Shown here one piece after another: positions 23,516-31,793 of a DNA stretch of 33,952 bases. The stretch's first letter is position 1. The number at the start of each line of letters is the position of its first letter. The translations under genes and the position numbers were made by a program. The stretch is from assembly GCA_026014875.1 (NCBI GenBank), contig JAOZHO010000038.1, forward strand, positions 1-33,952, written 5' to 3'. The notes beneath the pieces are model-generated. The model was not told where the DNA came from, made no database searches, and worked only from the letters and a program-made list of their open reading frames with translations. The stretch comes from Candidatus Bathyarchaeota archaeon (lineage in GTDB: Archaea > Thermoproteota > Bathyarchaeia > TCS64).

Positions 23516-24362
23516 CAATGGCTTCATCGACGTCTTCTGTCGTCGACAGCATTGACACGGGGCCCATCGGGAGAACCATTTCCTCGACACCCGTCCTCTG
23601 CAGTTCTCTAATCTCGTTCCGGGTGGATTCTACAAGGCGGAAGACCACGTTGCCGTGAAGAACGAAGCTCTTGTTGAGCTCCTTCTGCTTGATGTCGAAC
23701 GCCTTGGTCAGACATGGCTTGGTGCAGAGAGCCGGCTCAGCCTCTCCGAGGAACCTCGCCGTGTGGCACCTCATGGTTAGTGCTACGGGCACGGCATAGG
23801 TGTGAACCGCTAGCCTGAATCCGTTCTTGACGATCTTTTTGTAGTGGGGAAAACTCTTGGGAATCCAGTCAACGTCAGCGCCCTCGACGCCCAGACTCCT
23901 GTAATACTCTAAGGCTCGTCTATAGTTGAGATTGGTCTGGTAGAAAATCTTCTCGACTTTACGGCGGGCTACAAAGGAGGGGTTGGGCATCCGGGTTATC
24001 TGGTCCCAGGGGCTCCTGCCGGGGATATACACTCGGGGTCTCCCAAGTCGTATGCGGAGGCCATCGTAATCCCGCAGTAGATTGAAGACACCGATGTCCC
24101 CGATGACTACATCAACATCCTCAAAATCGCTGATGTAAGCGAGGTGTTCCCGTATTTTCTCGACTCCTACATTCGAGAGAATAGGAACAACGTAGGTGAA
24201 GGCCTTCCCTGTGTCCTCGACCTCTTCGTGCGCTTTCTTCAATGTCTCTAGGCTCGGTATTTTCCACTCGCAGAACTCCATGCCGAATCGTATGCCCTCA
24301 CACTTGCTTGCCAGGGCTTCCCTGAGCTGGCTCAGGGTTTCGGTTTGAACGGTGAACTTCAT
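23493..24362 (-). CDS. U32-family Fe-S protein, UbiV-like (pair 1)
   Basis: A 289-residue TIM-barrel protein of the so-called peptidase U32 family. Cysteines C31, C199, C213 and C217 (last three in CHTARFLGEAEPALCTKPC) match the four [4Fe-4S] ligands of UbiV (one early Cys, then C-x12-C-x3-C), here C-x13-C-x3-C. In bacteria UbiU and UbiV act as a dimer in oxygen-independent hydroxylation during ubiquinone synthesis. Archaea do not make ubiquinone, so the substrate is different. Its ATG overlaps the stop of the UbiU-like gene before it (ATGA), so the two are made together. A second such pair starts head-to-head about 110 bases from pair 1. Confidence 0.86.
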   Translation of the reverse strand: MKFTVQTETLSQLREALASKCEGIRFGMEFCEWKIPSLETLKKAHEEVEDTGKAFTYVVPILSNVGVEKIREHLAYISDFEDVDVVIGDIGVFNLLRDYDGLRIRLGRPRVYIPGRSPWDQITRMPNPSFVARRKVEKIFYQTNLNYRRALEYYRSLGVEGADVDWIPKSFPHYKKIVKNGFRLAVHTYAVPVALTMRCHTARFLGEAEPALCTKPCLTKAFDIKQKELNKSFVLHGNVVFRLVESTRNEIRELQRTGVEEMVLPMGPVSMLSTTEDVDEAIAILSRGA

Positions 24363-25432
24363 GGCTGGACCACTAGGAGTTTACACTGGAGCTTGGTCCA
24401 CGTTTGCCAGTTCAGCTTCTCCTTATATGGAGCATGGAACGCGGGGGCATAGTAGCACCGCTCCTGTTCGCAGCAGAGCTCTCGGAGATTGGTCAACGGG
24501 AGGGTCTGGGGTAGGGGTACGAAGGTGTCCTTGATGGATTCAAGCTTCTCGATGAAGCTCTCCTCGTCGCCCCGTTGGAGCATATCCAGGGATTCCCTGT
24601 ACAGCCTCGTAGTAGAGGCTTGGTACTCCTCGTTGATGCCCCTTCCCTCAATCTTCAGACCATACACGCCGGTACGGATCAGGGCGGGGAGCTTGCAGAG
24701 GGAGCAGAAGGTGTACGCGTCAACGATGGGGAAGGTGCCAAGTTTGGCCCCTTCATCACCTCTGTCGTAGACCTCGTAGGGGAGAGAACAGGGGAACTTG
24801 ACGCCGTCTATGGTGAGGTAGCCCTGGTCCATCGCGGGGAACTTGTAGTGATAGAAATAGCAGTTCACGTTCACGTTGGAGCATCCCGAGCCATGGACGA
24901 AGACCTCCACCTCCACGCCGCTGTCCCCGGCTATCTCGGGAATCTGCTCGAAGGGCACATGCCTCTCTAGGACGACGCGGGAGAAGCCCGCCCGGCGCAG
25001 GAACTCCACCGACTCCCGGTTCATCGCCGCCAGGTAGGTGCTCGCGCAGAGTTTTATGTTAGGGGCCACTTTTTTTACCAGCTGGAGCATCCCCAGATCG
25101 CCCACGATCAGGCTGTCCGCTCCCGCCTCGACGCAGTTGCGTATGTGTTTGGTCATTGTGCCCTCCATCGAGTCTATGATGAAGGGTTGGTTGATCGTCA
25201 CGAAGACCTCTACGTCATGCTTGTGGGCGTGTTCTGTGACTCGGCAGAACTCGTCGTACGTCTGGATATCCGTGGATGCTCCGCGGTATAGCTCGAATTC
25301 TTCGAGCCCGGGCGTCCGGACTCCGCAGTAAATCTCGTCAGCCCCAGCCTCTATGACTTTGACCGCCCCGGTGTAGGCCTTTGTGGGGGAGAGAATCTTG
25401 GGGATCGCCGTGATATGGGGGGAGTTGGCCAT
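24359..25432 (-). CDS. U32-family Fe-S protein, UbiU-like (pair 1)
   Basis: A 357-residue U32-family protein with AYTGAVKVIEAGADEIYCG at its start, CASTYLAAMN in the barrel, and C184-x6-C191 (in GSGCSNVNVNC) followed by C215, C243 and C246. UbiU uses a C-x6-C-x16-C-x38-C set for its [4Fe-4S] cluster; the first pair and overall order are the same, with shifted later spacings. This argues against a protease and for an Fe-S redox or radical-independent hydroxylase-type function. TATA-like CTTTAAATC at 25461-25469 would give a nearly leaderless mRNA. It is transcribed divergently from its own paralogue (pair 2), with which it shares the positions of all five cysteines. Confidence 0.86.
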   Translation of the reverse strand: MANSPHITAIPKILSPTKAYTGAVKVIEAGADEIYCGVRTPGLEEFELYRGASTDIQTYDEFCRVTEHAHKHDVEVFVTINQPFIIDSMEGTMTKHIRNCVEAGADSLIVGDLGMLQLVKKVAPNIKLCASTYLAAMNRESVEFLRRAGFSRVVLERHVPFEQIPEIAGDSGVEVEVFVHGSGCSNVNVNCYFYHYKFPAMDQGYLTIDGVKFPCSLPYEVYDRGDEGAKLGTFPIVDAYTFCSLCKLPALIRTGVYGLKIEGRGINEEYQASTTRLYRESLDMLQRGDEESFIEKLESIKDTFVPLPQTLPLTNLRELCCEQERCYYAPAFHAPYKEKLNWQTWTKLQCKLLVVQP

Positions 25433-25460
25433 AACTGTTTTCTGTGATAGTAATGGGAGA

Positions 25461-25519
25461 TTTAAAGTTATGTACCTTGGAGCCTAGGGTTTTGGCTTCT
25501 AAAAAAAATCCTTAAATCC
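25461..25519. promoter_or_regulatory. Divergent promoter region between the two U32 pairs
   Basis: The minus-strand TATA-like box (reads CTTTAAATC, 25461-25469) and the plus-strand box (CCTTAAATCC, about 25510-25519) lie back to back, each about 25-35 bases from its start codon. Both pairs are therefore driven from one 106-base spacer and may be co-regulated, perhaps by a factor that binds between the boxes. Confidence 0.5.
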
Positions 25520-25550
25520 TAACTCTGAGCAGTCTACCTTGAAATTTCAT

Positions 25551-26618
25551 ATGCCTTCTCTCATATCCGACGACGGAGTCATCCCTAACATCATGGCGCC
25601 CATCAACTCCTACGAGGGGGGAATCAGGGTTGTGGACGCAGGAGCCAACGAGGTCTACTGCGCAGTCCAGATCCCCGATATCAAGGACTTTGTCCTCTAC
25701 AGGGGGCCTTCCTCCGAGTTGCCCAGTTATGACGATCTGGGTATCGTGGTGAAATATGCCCATGAACACGGCGCCAAAGTCGACCTCGTCATCAACCAGC
25801 CCTACATGGTGGAGAGGATCGAGAAGCATATCAGGAAACATATACGGAACTGCGTCGACCAGGGCGTCGACCACCTCATCATCGGCGACTTTGGGGTCCT
25901 CTCCATCGTGAAGAAACTGAACGTGGAGGTTCCCCTCATCGCCAGCACCTACCTCGCCTCCATGAACAGTGCGGCGACGGGTTTCCTCGAGGAGCAGGGA
26001 TTCAGCAGGGCCGTTCTGGAGAGGCATCTAACTCTCGAGGAGATAAAACGAATCGTGGATAACACGAGGATAGGTATCGAGATCCTGATACATGGGGGAG
26101 GATGCTCAAACATCAACGCCAGCTGCTATCTATACCACCACCAGTTCCCCGAGCTCGTGGAGGCCCAGCGGCAGTCCAATACCTCTACCCCCTGCTCCCT
26201 CCCCTTCACCCTCCAGAACCTCGACGACCCCCAGGATAAGACCGAGGGCGTGAGAGTGATGGACGCCTTCGAGTACTGCTCCATATGCAAGCTGCCTGAG
26301 CTGATAGCGACGGGGGTGGACGGCTTGAAGATAGAGGGCCGGACGGGGAGCGTCTGGTACCAGGAGGCGACCACCAAGGTCTACAGGGAACTCCTGGACC
26401 TGATCGGTGCAGGACGCATGGAGGAGTACGGGGAGCGGCTGGAGGAGCTGAAGAACGGGGTCTACTTCCTGCCGGTTCCCTCCGATTTTTACAAGCTTAA
26501 GGACATCTGGTGCTGGCAGAACAGGTGCTACTACAGCCCCCTCGCCCAGGCCCCCTACAAGACTCCCCTGACGTGGCAGACTTGGACCAAGCAGCACTTT
26601 AGCTGGGTGCAGAAATGA
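25551..26618 (+). CDS. U32-family Fe-S protein, UbiU-like (pair 2)
   Basis: A 355-residue paralogue of the divergent UbiU-like protein; the same blocks recur (DAGANEVYCAVQIPD, ASTYLASMNS, HGGGCSNINASCYLYHHQF, YCSICKLPELIATGVDGLKI). Cysteines 185, 192, 215, 243 and 246 sit at almost the same numbers as in pair 1, so the cluster-binding set is conserved after duplication. I chose the ATG at 25551 since it aligns with the start of the paralogue; a TTG at 25539 adds four residues and would be leaderless. The UbiV-like partner gene overlaps the stop codon. The two pairs have clearly diverged, so they may act on different substrates. Confidence 0.86.
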   Translation: MPSLISDDGVIPNIMAPINSYEGGIRVVDAGANEVYCAVQIPDIKDFVLYRGPSSELPSYDDLGIVVKYAHEHGAKVDLVINQPYMVERIEKHIRKHIRNCVDQGVDHLIIGDFGVLSIVKKLNVEVPLIASTYLASMNSAATGFLEEQGFSRAVLERHLTLEEIKRIVDNTRIGIEILIHGGGCSNINASCYLYHHQFPELVEAQRQSNTSTPCSLPFTLQNLDDPQDKTEGVRVMDAFEYCSICKLPELIATGVDGLKIEGRTGSVWYQEATTKVYRELLDLIGAGRMEEYGERLEELKNGVYFLPVPSDFYKLKDIWCWQNRCYYSPLAQAPYKTPLTWQTWTKQHFSWVQK

Positions 26619-27478
26619 TGAAAATCACAGTTCAGACCGGGAACCTCTCGCTGCTGAAGGAAGCCCTGGCCAGCGACTCTCAGAGCATACGTTTCGGCTC
26701 CGAGTTCTGCATGTACGCCCTCCCTACAGGCGACGGCGTGGAGAAGGCGTACAACCTGACGAGAGACGCCGGGAAAGAATTCACATACGTGACCCCCAGG
26801 CTCGCAGAGGGCGCCATGGATTCGATAAATGAGCATCTGGTCCTCCTTAACGACCTCGGAGACGCCACCATTGTTGCAAATGACCTGGGAACGATACACG
26901 CCATGAGGGGGCTATCTGCCCTCAATCTCAAGCTTGGGAGACAACTGGTGTACACTCCATCCAGGTGCCCGTGGAATCAGATCACCGAGCACACCGTCAA
27001 CATCTTCACTAAAAGGAAAGTGAGCCAGATCTTCTACCAGACAGCCCTGAACTATATGCCCACCCTCGAGTTCTACAAAAGCCTTGGAGCCGTCGGCGCC
27101 GACGTGGATTGGATCCCCGAGCTTTTCCCCAACCTCAATTTCATCATTAAAAACAAGCTCCCCGTCTCGGTTCACATGCATTCGATCCCGGTCGCCATAA
27201 CGCGTAAATGTCACATGGCGCGCTTCCTGGGAGAGGAGGATCTGGATCGATGTTCGAGACCATGCTACACGAAGGCGTACTCCATGGAAAACGAGTACCT
27301 GGGAATAGACCTGGTTCTAGAGGGGAACACGGTCTATCAGGTGACTGAGCCCGATAGGAAGACGGCACAGCAACTGGCTAACCGTGGTGTCAGCGAACTC
27401 GTGCTGACAATGAGCCCTATTACAGGCGTCAGGTCTCTGGAGCAGATTGAGAGTCTGATTCAACGGATTCACGTCTAG
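26615..27478 (+). CDS. U32-family Fe-S protein, UbiV-like (pair 2)
   Basis: A 287-residue partner of the UbiU-like protein before it, overlapping its stop by four bases. The first block KITVQTGNLSLLKEALA and the early cysteine in FGSEFCMYALP mirror pair 1. CHMARFLGEEDLDRCSRPC supplies C-x13-C-x3-C, the UbiV-type cluster ligands. ARFLGE is identical in both UbiV-like proteins. A tandem ATG at 26618 is an equally possible start. Nothing in the sequence looks like a protease active site. The likely product is one half of a heterodimeric [4Fe-4S] protein of unknown substrate. Confidence 0.86.
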   Translation: MMKITVQTGNLSLLKEALASDSQSIRFGSEFCMYALPTGDGVEKAYNLTRDAGKEFTYVTPRLAEGAMDSINEHLVLLNDLGDATIVANDLGTIHAMRGLSALNLKLGRQLVYTPSRCPWNQITEHTVNIFTKRKVSQIFYQTALNYMPTLEFYKSLGAVGADVDWIPELFPNLNFIIKNKLPVSVHMHSIPVAITRKCHMARFLGEEDLDRCSRPCYTKAYSMENEYLGIDLVLEGNTVYQVTEPDRKTAQQLANRGVSELVLTMSPITGVRSLEQIESLIQRIHV

Positions 27479-27515
27479 TACAATTCTTCTAGTTTGAAGC
27501 TGGCTACCCAACGTA

Positions 27516-27533
27516 GCCCGTTCCCGAATGGGC
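27516..27533. promoter_or_regulatory. Inverted repeat ahead of the FGGY kinase gene
   Basis: GCCCGTTCCCGAATGGGC is an inverted repeat with one G-T mismatch, 38 bases after the U32 stop codon and just before a TATA-like TATAAAGCTAAATATAAAC stretch (27541-27559). It could be an mRNA-end hairpin of the U32 operon or an operator of the kinase gene. The loop would be very small, which favours a protein-binding site. Confidence 0.35.
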
Positions 27534-27599
27534 ATGCATCTATAAAGCTAAATATAAACTTCTTAGAAAGTATTCAATCGTTAAATCCCCATATTCAAG

Positions 27600-29108
27600 G
27601 TGAAAACGTTGGTTGGAAAGTACTATCTCACGGTTGACATAGGAACATCGGTCACCAAGACCGTTCTCTACGAGGACAACTTCAAAGCGGTTGCTAGCGC
27701 CAGCGAGGAGAATCTCTCCGCGCACACCAAGGCATGCTGGTTTGAGGAGTATCCTGAGCAATGGTGGGACAGCGTCAAAAGAGAGATAAGAAAGGTCACC
27801 GAGGGCATCGATCCCGAGGACATCCTGGGGGTCGGGACTTGCGCCCAGATGCACGCCCCGATTCTCGTGGATCGGGACGGAAATGCTCTGTATCCCTGCT
27901 TGAGCTGGCCTGATAAGAGGACCATTCAACTCGTGGATGAGGTGAGCAGGGAGACAGGTGTCCCCCAGCCCTATTTCACATCGACGGCCCCGAAGATTCT
28001 CTGGATCAACAGGGAGAGCCCCGAGATTATTGAAAAGACGTATAAGATGCTGCTCCCGAAGGACTTCATCCGGATGAAGCTCAGCGACACCTTCTGCACA
28101 TGCACATCCGACGCCCCGGGGACCGCGATGTATGACACGGAAAACCAGACATGGAACTGGAAAATCGCAGACTACATCGGTCTAGACCACGACAAACTAC
28201 CCGAGGCTTACCCCGCCGAGAAGGTCGTGGGGGCGATAACCGAGAAGGCTGCGAAAGAGACCGGGCTCCATGCCGGGACCCCTGTGATCACGGGGACCTC
28301 CGACTTCGGGATAGGGAGGAGAATCGAGCGATCGGTGCTAGAGCAGGGAAACATCCTCCTGTACCTGGGGACGGGGCCGGGCATCTGGTGGGTCTCCTCG
28401 GGGGAATCCTTCAGTCGCAGGTCCAGCCTGTGCATCCTGGGTGTGGCTGGGACCATGCCCCAGTGGTTCAAGAACACATTCTGCCAGGAAGATATTGTCC
28501 GTGCTGAAAAGCAGGGAAGAAACGTCTTCGAGCTTCTGGACTCCGAGGCGGAGAAGATCGAGCCCGGATCCGAGGGCCTCATCGTCCTCCCGCACCTCAT
28601 GGGGGAGCGGGCCTACGGGGGGAGGACGATCGCCGAGGAGGGAAGGCTGAATCCTTTCGCCCGCGCAGTGTTCTTCGGATTTTGCATGGGGCACACCCGA
28701 TACCACATGTTCCGGGCTATCTGCGAGGGCATTACCTACCATCTGCGGCTATGCTGGGAACACATCCAAGCGGCGAACCCTGGGAGCAGTTCAGACCTGA
28801 TAATAGCCACGGGGGGAGGGGCCAAGAGTCGACTCTGGCGTCAAATAATCGCAGATACATTCAACCTACCTGTGTGCCGTCTCAGTCAGTTGGAGACGAG
28901 TACGCTCGGGCTTGCCTGTCTCACCGCGGTGGGCATTGGAATGTACAAGGATTTCGATGAGGCCGTCTCGAAGGTCGAGAACCCGAAGATAGAGAAGATT
29001 CAGCCTAACCCCAGCAACATCGCTCGATACAATGAGATGTTCGAGGTGTACAAGCGGTTGGAGATGGATCTGGAATCCTTCTTTCAGCCACCTTCGGGTC
29101 AAGAATGA
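27600..29108 (+). CDS. FGGY-family carbohydrate kinase (xylulokinase-like)
   Basis: A 502-residue ATP-dependent sugar kinase with the actin-like two-domain fold. The N-terminal phosphate loop is LTVDIGTSVTKTVLYED; GTCAQMHAPILVD and the catalytic-Asp region VITGTSDFGIG lie further on; the C-terminal ATP block is IIATGGGAKSRLWRQIIADTF. It most resembles xylulokinase-type members, but FGGY specificity (xylulose, ribulose, erythritol, others) cannot be read with confidence. The start is a GTG; ATATAAAC near 27552 is a suitable TATA box. Together with the ROK kinase it indicates sugar use. It is separate from the U32 pair, whose stop codon is 120 bases upstream. Confidence 0.9.
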   Translation: MKTLVGKYYLTVDIGTSVTKTVLYEDNFKAVASASEENLSAHTKACWFEEYPEQWWDSVKREIRKVTEGIDPEDILGVGTCAQMHAPILVDRDGNALYPCLSWPDKRTIQLVDEVSRETGVPQPYFTSTAPKILWINRESPEIIEKTYKMLLPKDFIRMKLSDTFCTCTSDAPGTAMYDTENQTWNWKIADYIGLDHDKLPEAYPAEKVVGAITEKAAKETGLHAGTPVITGTSDFGIGRRIERSVLEQGNILLYLGTGPGIWWVSSGESFSRRSSLCILGVAGTMPQWFKNTFCQEDIVRAEKQGRNVFELLDSEAEKIEPGSEGLIVLPHLMGERAYGGRTIAEEGRLNPFARAVFFGFCMGHTRYHMFRAICEGITYHLRLCWEHIQAANPGSSSDLIIATGGGAKSRLWRQIIADTFNLPVCRLSQLETSTLGLACLTAVGIGMYKDFDEAVSKVENPKIEKIQPNPSNIARYNEMFEVYKRLEMDLESFFQPPSGQE

Positions 29109-29423
29109 GTCCTTGTTTAGTATAGAAAAAAGGAACAATAGAGGATTCCGATAAACTCTCATTTCTTTGAACGATTGAGGTTCACAGTTAGATTGAAGAT
29201 GGAACGGTCTCAAATCCACTGATATCCCCCGCTCAACCCCCCCATATCACCCACGAACCCGCTCCCAAGGCCCTCAAAACCTCATCCTCAAACCCAAACC
29301 ACCAACTCCCACCCGCCTCCACCTCGATAGCTCACGCTAAGACCTCGCCGCGCGCGCAAAATCAAGTAGAGCGATAACTCGAACTGATCCCGCTCTGATG
29401 ATTGATCGTGAATCATAACTCCT
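29109..29423. other. Intergenic region, C/A-rich, with possible gene remnant
   Basis: No certain gene. The part 29221-29340 is strongly C- and A-rich on the plus strand. Read on the minus strand, 29331-29233 is an open stretch of 32 codons ending in a stop codon, containing WWFGFEDEVLRALGAGSWVI; it could be the tail of a lost gene or a chance product of G/T-rich sequence. A CGCGCGCG run lies at about 29350-29358. Confidence 0.4.
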
Positions 29424-29699
29424 CTAGTCTCTGAAAGACTCGAGTAGTAAATCGATGATCAGACCTACAAGGAGCCCGGTTGTCAGGACAACCATCAGGC
29501 CCTGACAGACAATTAACACAAACCACGATTCCCCGGTAAGTTTTAGACCTATGAGAAACATTAAAGGAATGAAGATCTCTCCGCCCACGACCACATAGAA
29601 CATCACTGATTTGAGCTTTTTAATCAAAGTCTTCTTTCTATCTTCTCGAGATGTCTTTCGTTTATCGCGCGGTTTGTCCGTATCTTGTGATGGGGTCAT
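29424..29699 (-). CDS. Small two-helix membrane protein
   Basis: A 91-residue protein. Residues 1-30 are highly basic and polar (DKPRDKRKTSREDRKKTLIK), which would sit in the cytoplasm or against nucleic acid or lipid head groups. Two hydrophobic helices follow, at about 32-52 and 60-83, with a short loop, and the chain ends in LLLESFRD. No family recognised. A TATA-like ATTAAATG about 30-40 bases upstream and GATGAGG just before the ATG support expression. The nearest genes on both sides are far off (over 300 bases), so there is no operon context. Confidence 0.6.
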   Translation of the reverse strand: MTPSQDTDKPRDKRKTSREDRKKTLIKKLKSVMFYVVVGGEIFIPLMFLIGLKLTGESWFVLIVCQGLMVVLTTGLLVGLIIDLLLESFRD

Positions 29700-30070
29700 T
29701 CCTCATCGGTCGTTTCGGACCTCATCCTTACAACATTTAATCCTTGTTGACAGTTAAATAGGAGGGAGGAGGGTGAAAGTATAAACGCTCAACTCTTTTA
29801 CAGATGAGCTGGAAATGGGAAGATATCGAACGCTTTGTAAATGAATAGAAGTTTATGACCTGCCCCCCTTAGTTAGCAAATTCGGGCTCTTCGATTTTTG
29901 CGTGCCAGTAGGAGAGTGTTTGATCCCAGTAGAAACTCTTCGAAGCAGATAAATTCACTTCAAGCAGAGAACTGCCAACATGGATTTTTGTATATATTTG
30001 ATTGGGAGAGTAGAGAACACTGCTAACTTTGGTGTAAAATGAACGCTTGGCTCCTGGAGATATTCGTCCC
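29700..30070. other. Intergenic region with no clear gene; palindrome at its right edge
   Basis: The stretch has mixed composition with AT-rich patches (a TGTATATATTTG segment near 29990). I see only very short open frames. At the right edge CCCTCACGTGAGGG (30068-30081) is a perfect 14-base palindrome that includes the stop codon of the RNase J-like gene; it could fold as a hairpin in its mRNA or bind a protein. Confidence 0.45.
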
Positions 30071-31435
30071 TCACGTGAGGGTATATTGTTTCCCGAGGAC
30101 GGGGGGTGTTGAATTTTTATGTAATTCGCCGAACATTTCCGGGTTCTCGGTGTGGACGGGGAACAGTTTGCTTGGGTTCACGGTCTCGATGGCTTCGGCG
30201 AGTTCTTTCCTGCTGAGGTGCCCTGAGGCGTGGAGCTGGTGGTATCGGAGGCTGAAGTGGGTGAGCCAGTTGTGCATCACTTTTTCCTCTAGGTCATCCT
30301 CTCCGAAGGGTTCGCTCATGCTGTAGATGAATGGGCTTCCGGCGTCGGGGCGGATGTCGATGAGCTCTGCTAGGTCGTAGAAGCTTAGGTTCACGATGTA
30401 TTCCTTGGGGCTGTTCTTGAGGTCCTCGGGGGTGACGATGGCTTCGAGGAAGTCCCTCTCCCATTTGTAGTAGTCTTTCTCGGAGTATGTTCCGCTTTTC
30501 TTCTTCTTGTAGTAGACTTTGATGGTGTCGTCCCGGAGGGGGTCGGGGAGGTTGAGTCTCTGGTCCTCGACGAGTCTGTTGAGCAGGTAGGCGGTCCTAG
30601 TGTTCACAACTAGTTTGCGGTGGCAGCCCTCGGCGGAGATGGAGAATGTCCTGAGCCGGTCCATGTCCCTGGGGCTGTGGGTGTAGAATACCGTTTTTCC
30701 GTTTGTGTCTGCCTCCTGGCAGATTTTGACGACGCCGTTGAGGACCTGGGATTCGCTGAGGTGTCTCCGTTTCCCTCTGCGGGCCATTCGGGTTCCCTCG
30801 GTGATCATCGCGATTGGCTCCTTGTATTCGGCGGCTTCTAGGAATTCCTGGGTCATTTCGTGGCGGGGTCCGTGGGCTCGCAGGTCCCCGGTGTAGACGA
30901 CGCATCCTTCCGGGGTGTGGATTATGTAGCCGTAGGCGGCGGGTATTGAGTGGTCCACGTGGATGGGTTCGATCTCCAGGGAGTCGAGGCGTATCTTGTC
31001 TCCTGTTCTGAAGTTTCTGTAGTCGTGGTTCCCGTAGTTGGCGTAGCTGCTGGTCTTCTCCATGGCTTCCATGAAGAGCTTGGTGCCTGCGCCGGTGTAT
31101 ATGGGGATCTCGGGGTCGATGAATTGGATATGGGTGACGTGGTCGGCGTGGGCGTGGCTTATGAAGACTCCGTCGTAGGAGGGTTCCTCGTGTTTGAGTT
31201 CGGTGTGGGTGAGCTTATCCTCTGCGTAGAGGCCGGGGAGTCTGGGGAGGAGGCTGAACTCGAAGTAGTCTTTGAGGCCGTTTGATCTCCGGGGTTGAAG
31301 CCAACTCGTATAGTAGTCCTCCCCCATGGTGAATGATTTGCCAAAGTCGAACCAGATCCGGGTGTCCCCGTCTTCCAGGAGGATCTTGTTTCCGCCGATC
31401 TCGTTTACGCCGCCGTGGAATGTGAGGGAGACCAT
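30071..31435 (-). CDS. RNase J-like beta-CASP metallo-beta-lactamase nuclease
   Basis: A 454-residue nuclease-type protein. The metallo-beta-lactamase core starts FHGGVNEIGGNKILLE, then the metal site SHAHADHV, a His in HVDHSIPAAYGYIIHT, the Asp in VYTGDLRAHG and a late FPVHTENPEMF. A beta-CASP insertion lies between the Asp and the last His. In RNase J such proteins degrade RNA 5' to 3' and process it endonucleolytically, using two zinc ions. The gene has C- and A-rich third positions, the opposite of the genes just to its right, because the plus strand is G/T-rich in this whole region. A 5' TATA-like box is not obvious. Whether it acts on RNA or DNA is uncertain. Confidence 0.86.
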   Translation of the reverse strand: MVSLTFHGGVNEIGGNKILLEDGDTRIWFDFGKSFTMGEDYYTSWLQPRRSNGLKDYFEFSLLPRLPGLYAEDKLTHTELKHEEPSYDGVFISHAHADHVTHIQFIDPEIPIYTGAGTKLFMEAMEKTSSYANYGNHDYRNFRTGDKIRLDSLEIEPIHVDHSIPAAYGYIIHTPEGCVVYTGDLRAHGPRHEMTQEFLEAAEYKEPIAMITEGTRMARRGKRRHLSESQVLNGVVKICQEADTNGKTVFYTHSPRDMDRLRTFSISAEGCHRKLVVNTRTAYLLNRLVEDQRLNLPDPLRDDTIKVYYKKKKSGTYSEKDYYKWERDFLEAIVTPEDLKNSPKEYIVNLSFYDLAELIDIRPDAGSPFIYSMSEPFGEDDLEEKVMHNWLTHFSLRYHQLHASGHLSRKELAEAIETVNPSKLFPVHTENPEMFGELHKNSTPPVLGKQYTLT

Positions 31436-31552
31436 GACGTTTACTCGTGTCTGGGGCTATAAGTAGCGTTCGAGGGATTATGGGTGTAGAATTGTTGGAT
31501 CGGCCGACTAAAGGACCGATTTGATGGGTCTGGCTGGGCTTGATTCTCGGGG

Positions 31553-31762
31553 TCACCTGACGTTGTATGGCACACGTGCGGGGTAGTGCATGAGGGCCCG
31601 GGTCAGGGCGTCGTTCATATTGAACGCTTTGGCCTCCTCTATGAGTACCATGTTCTGCGGGGTCTTCAGGTTCTTCTCCCATAGGTTCATTTTCTCCATG
31701 TCTTTCACCACGGGCTTGAGTCGTGGGACGATTATTAAGGGCGACTCACAGTTGGTGGTCAC
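31553..31762 (-). CDS. Small hypothetical protein
   Basis: A 69-residue basic-to-neutral protein with no family I recognise. The reading from residue 22 (MEKMNLWEKNLKTPQNMVLI, then EEAKAFNMNDALTRALMHYP) looks like a genuine folded sequence, while the opposite strand gives a frame rich in Ser/Phe without such pattern. It is separated from the MobB gene by a divergent promoter region of about 30 bases and from the RNase J-like gene by 117 bases. ATG 31762 or 31699 may be the start. Confidence 0.45.
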   Translation of the reverse strand: MTTNCESPLIIVPRLKPVVKDMEKMNLWEKNLKTPQNMVLIEEAKAFNMNDALTRALMHYPARVPYNVR

Positions 31763-31793
31763 CTCGGATCATCACTTCTTATAGTCACATGTT

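Noticed and set aside
23493-27478. Calling the U32 genes proteases or ubiquinone enzymes
   Set aside because: Studied members of this group with these cysteine sets are Fe-S modification proteins, not proteases, and ubiquinone is not expected in archaea; only the family relation is kept.
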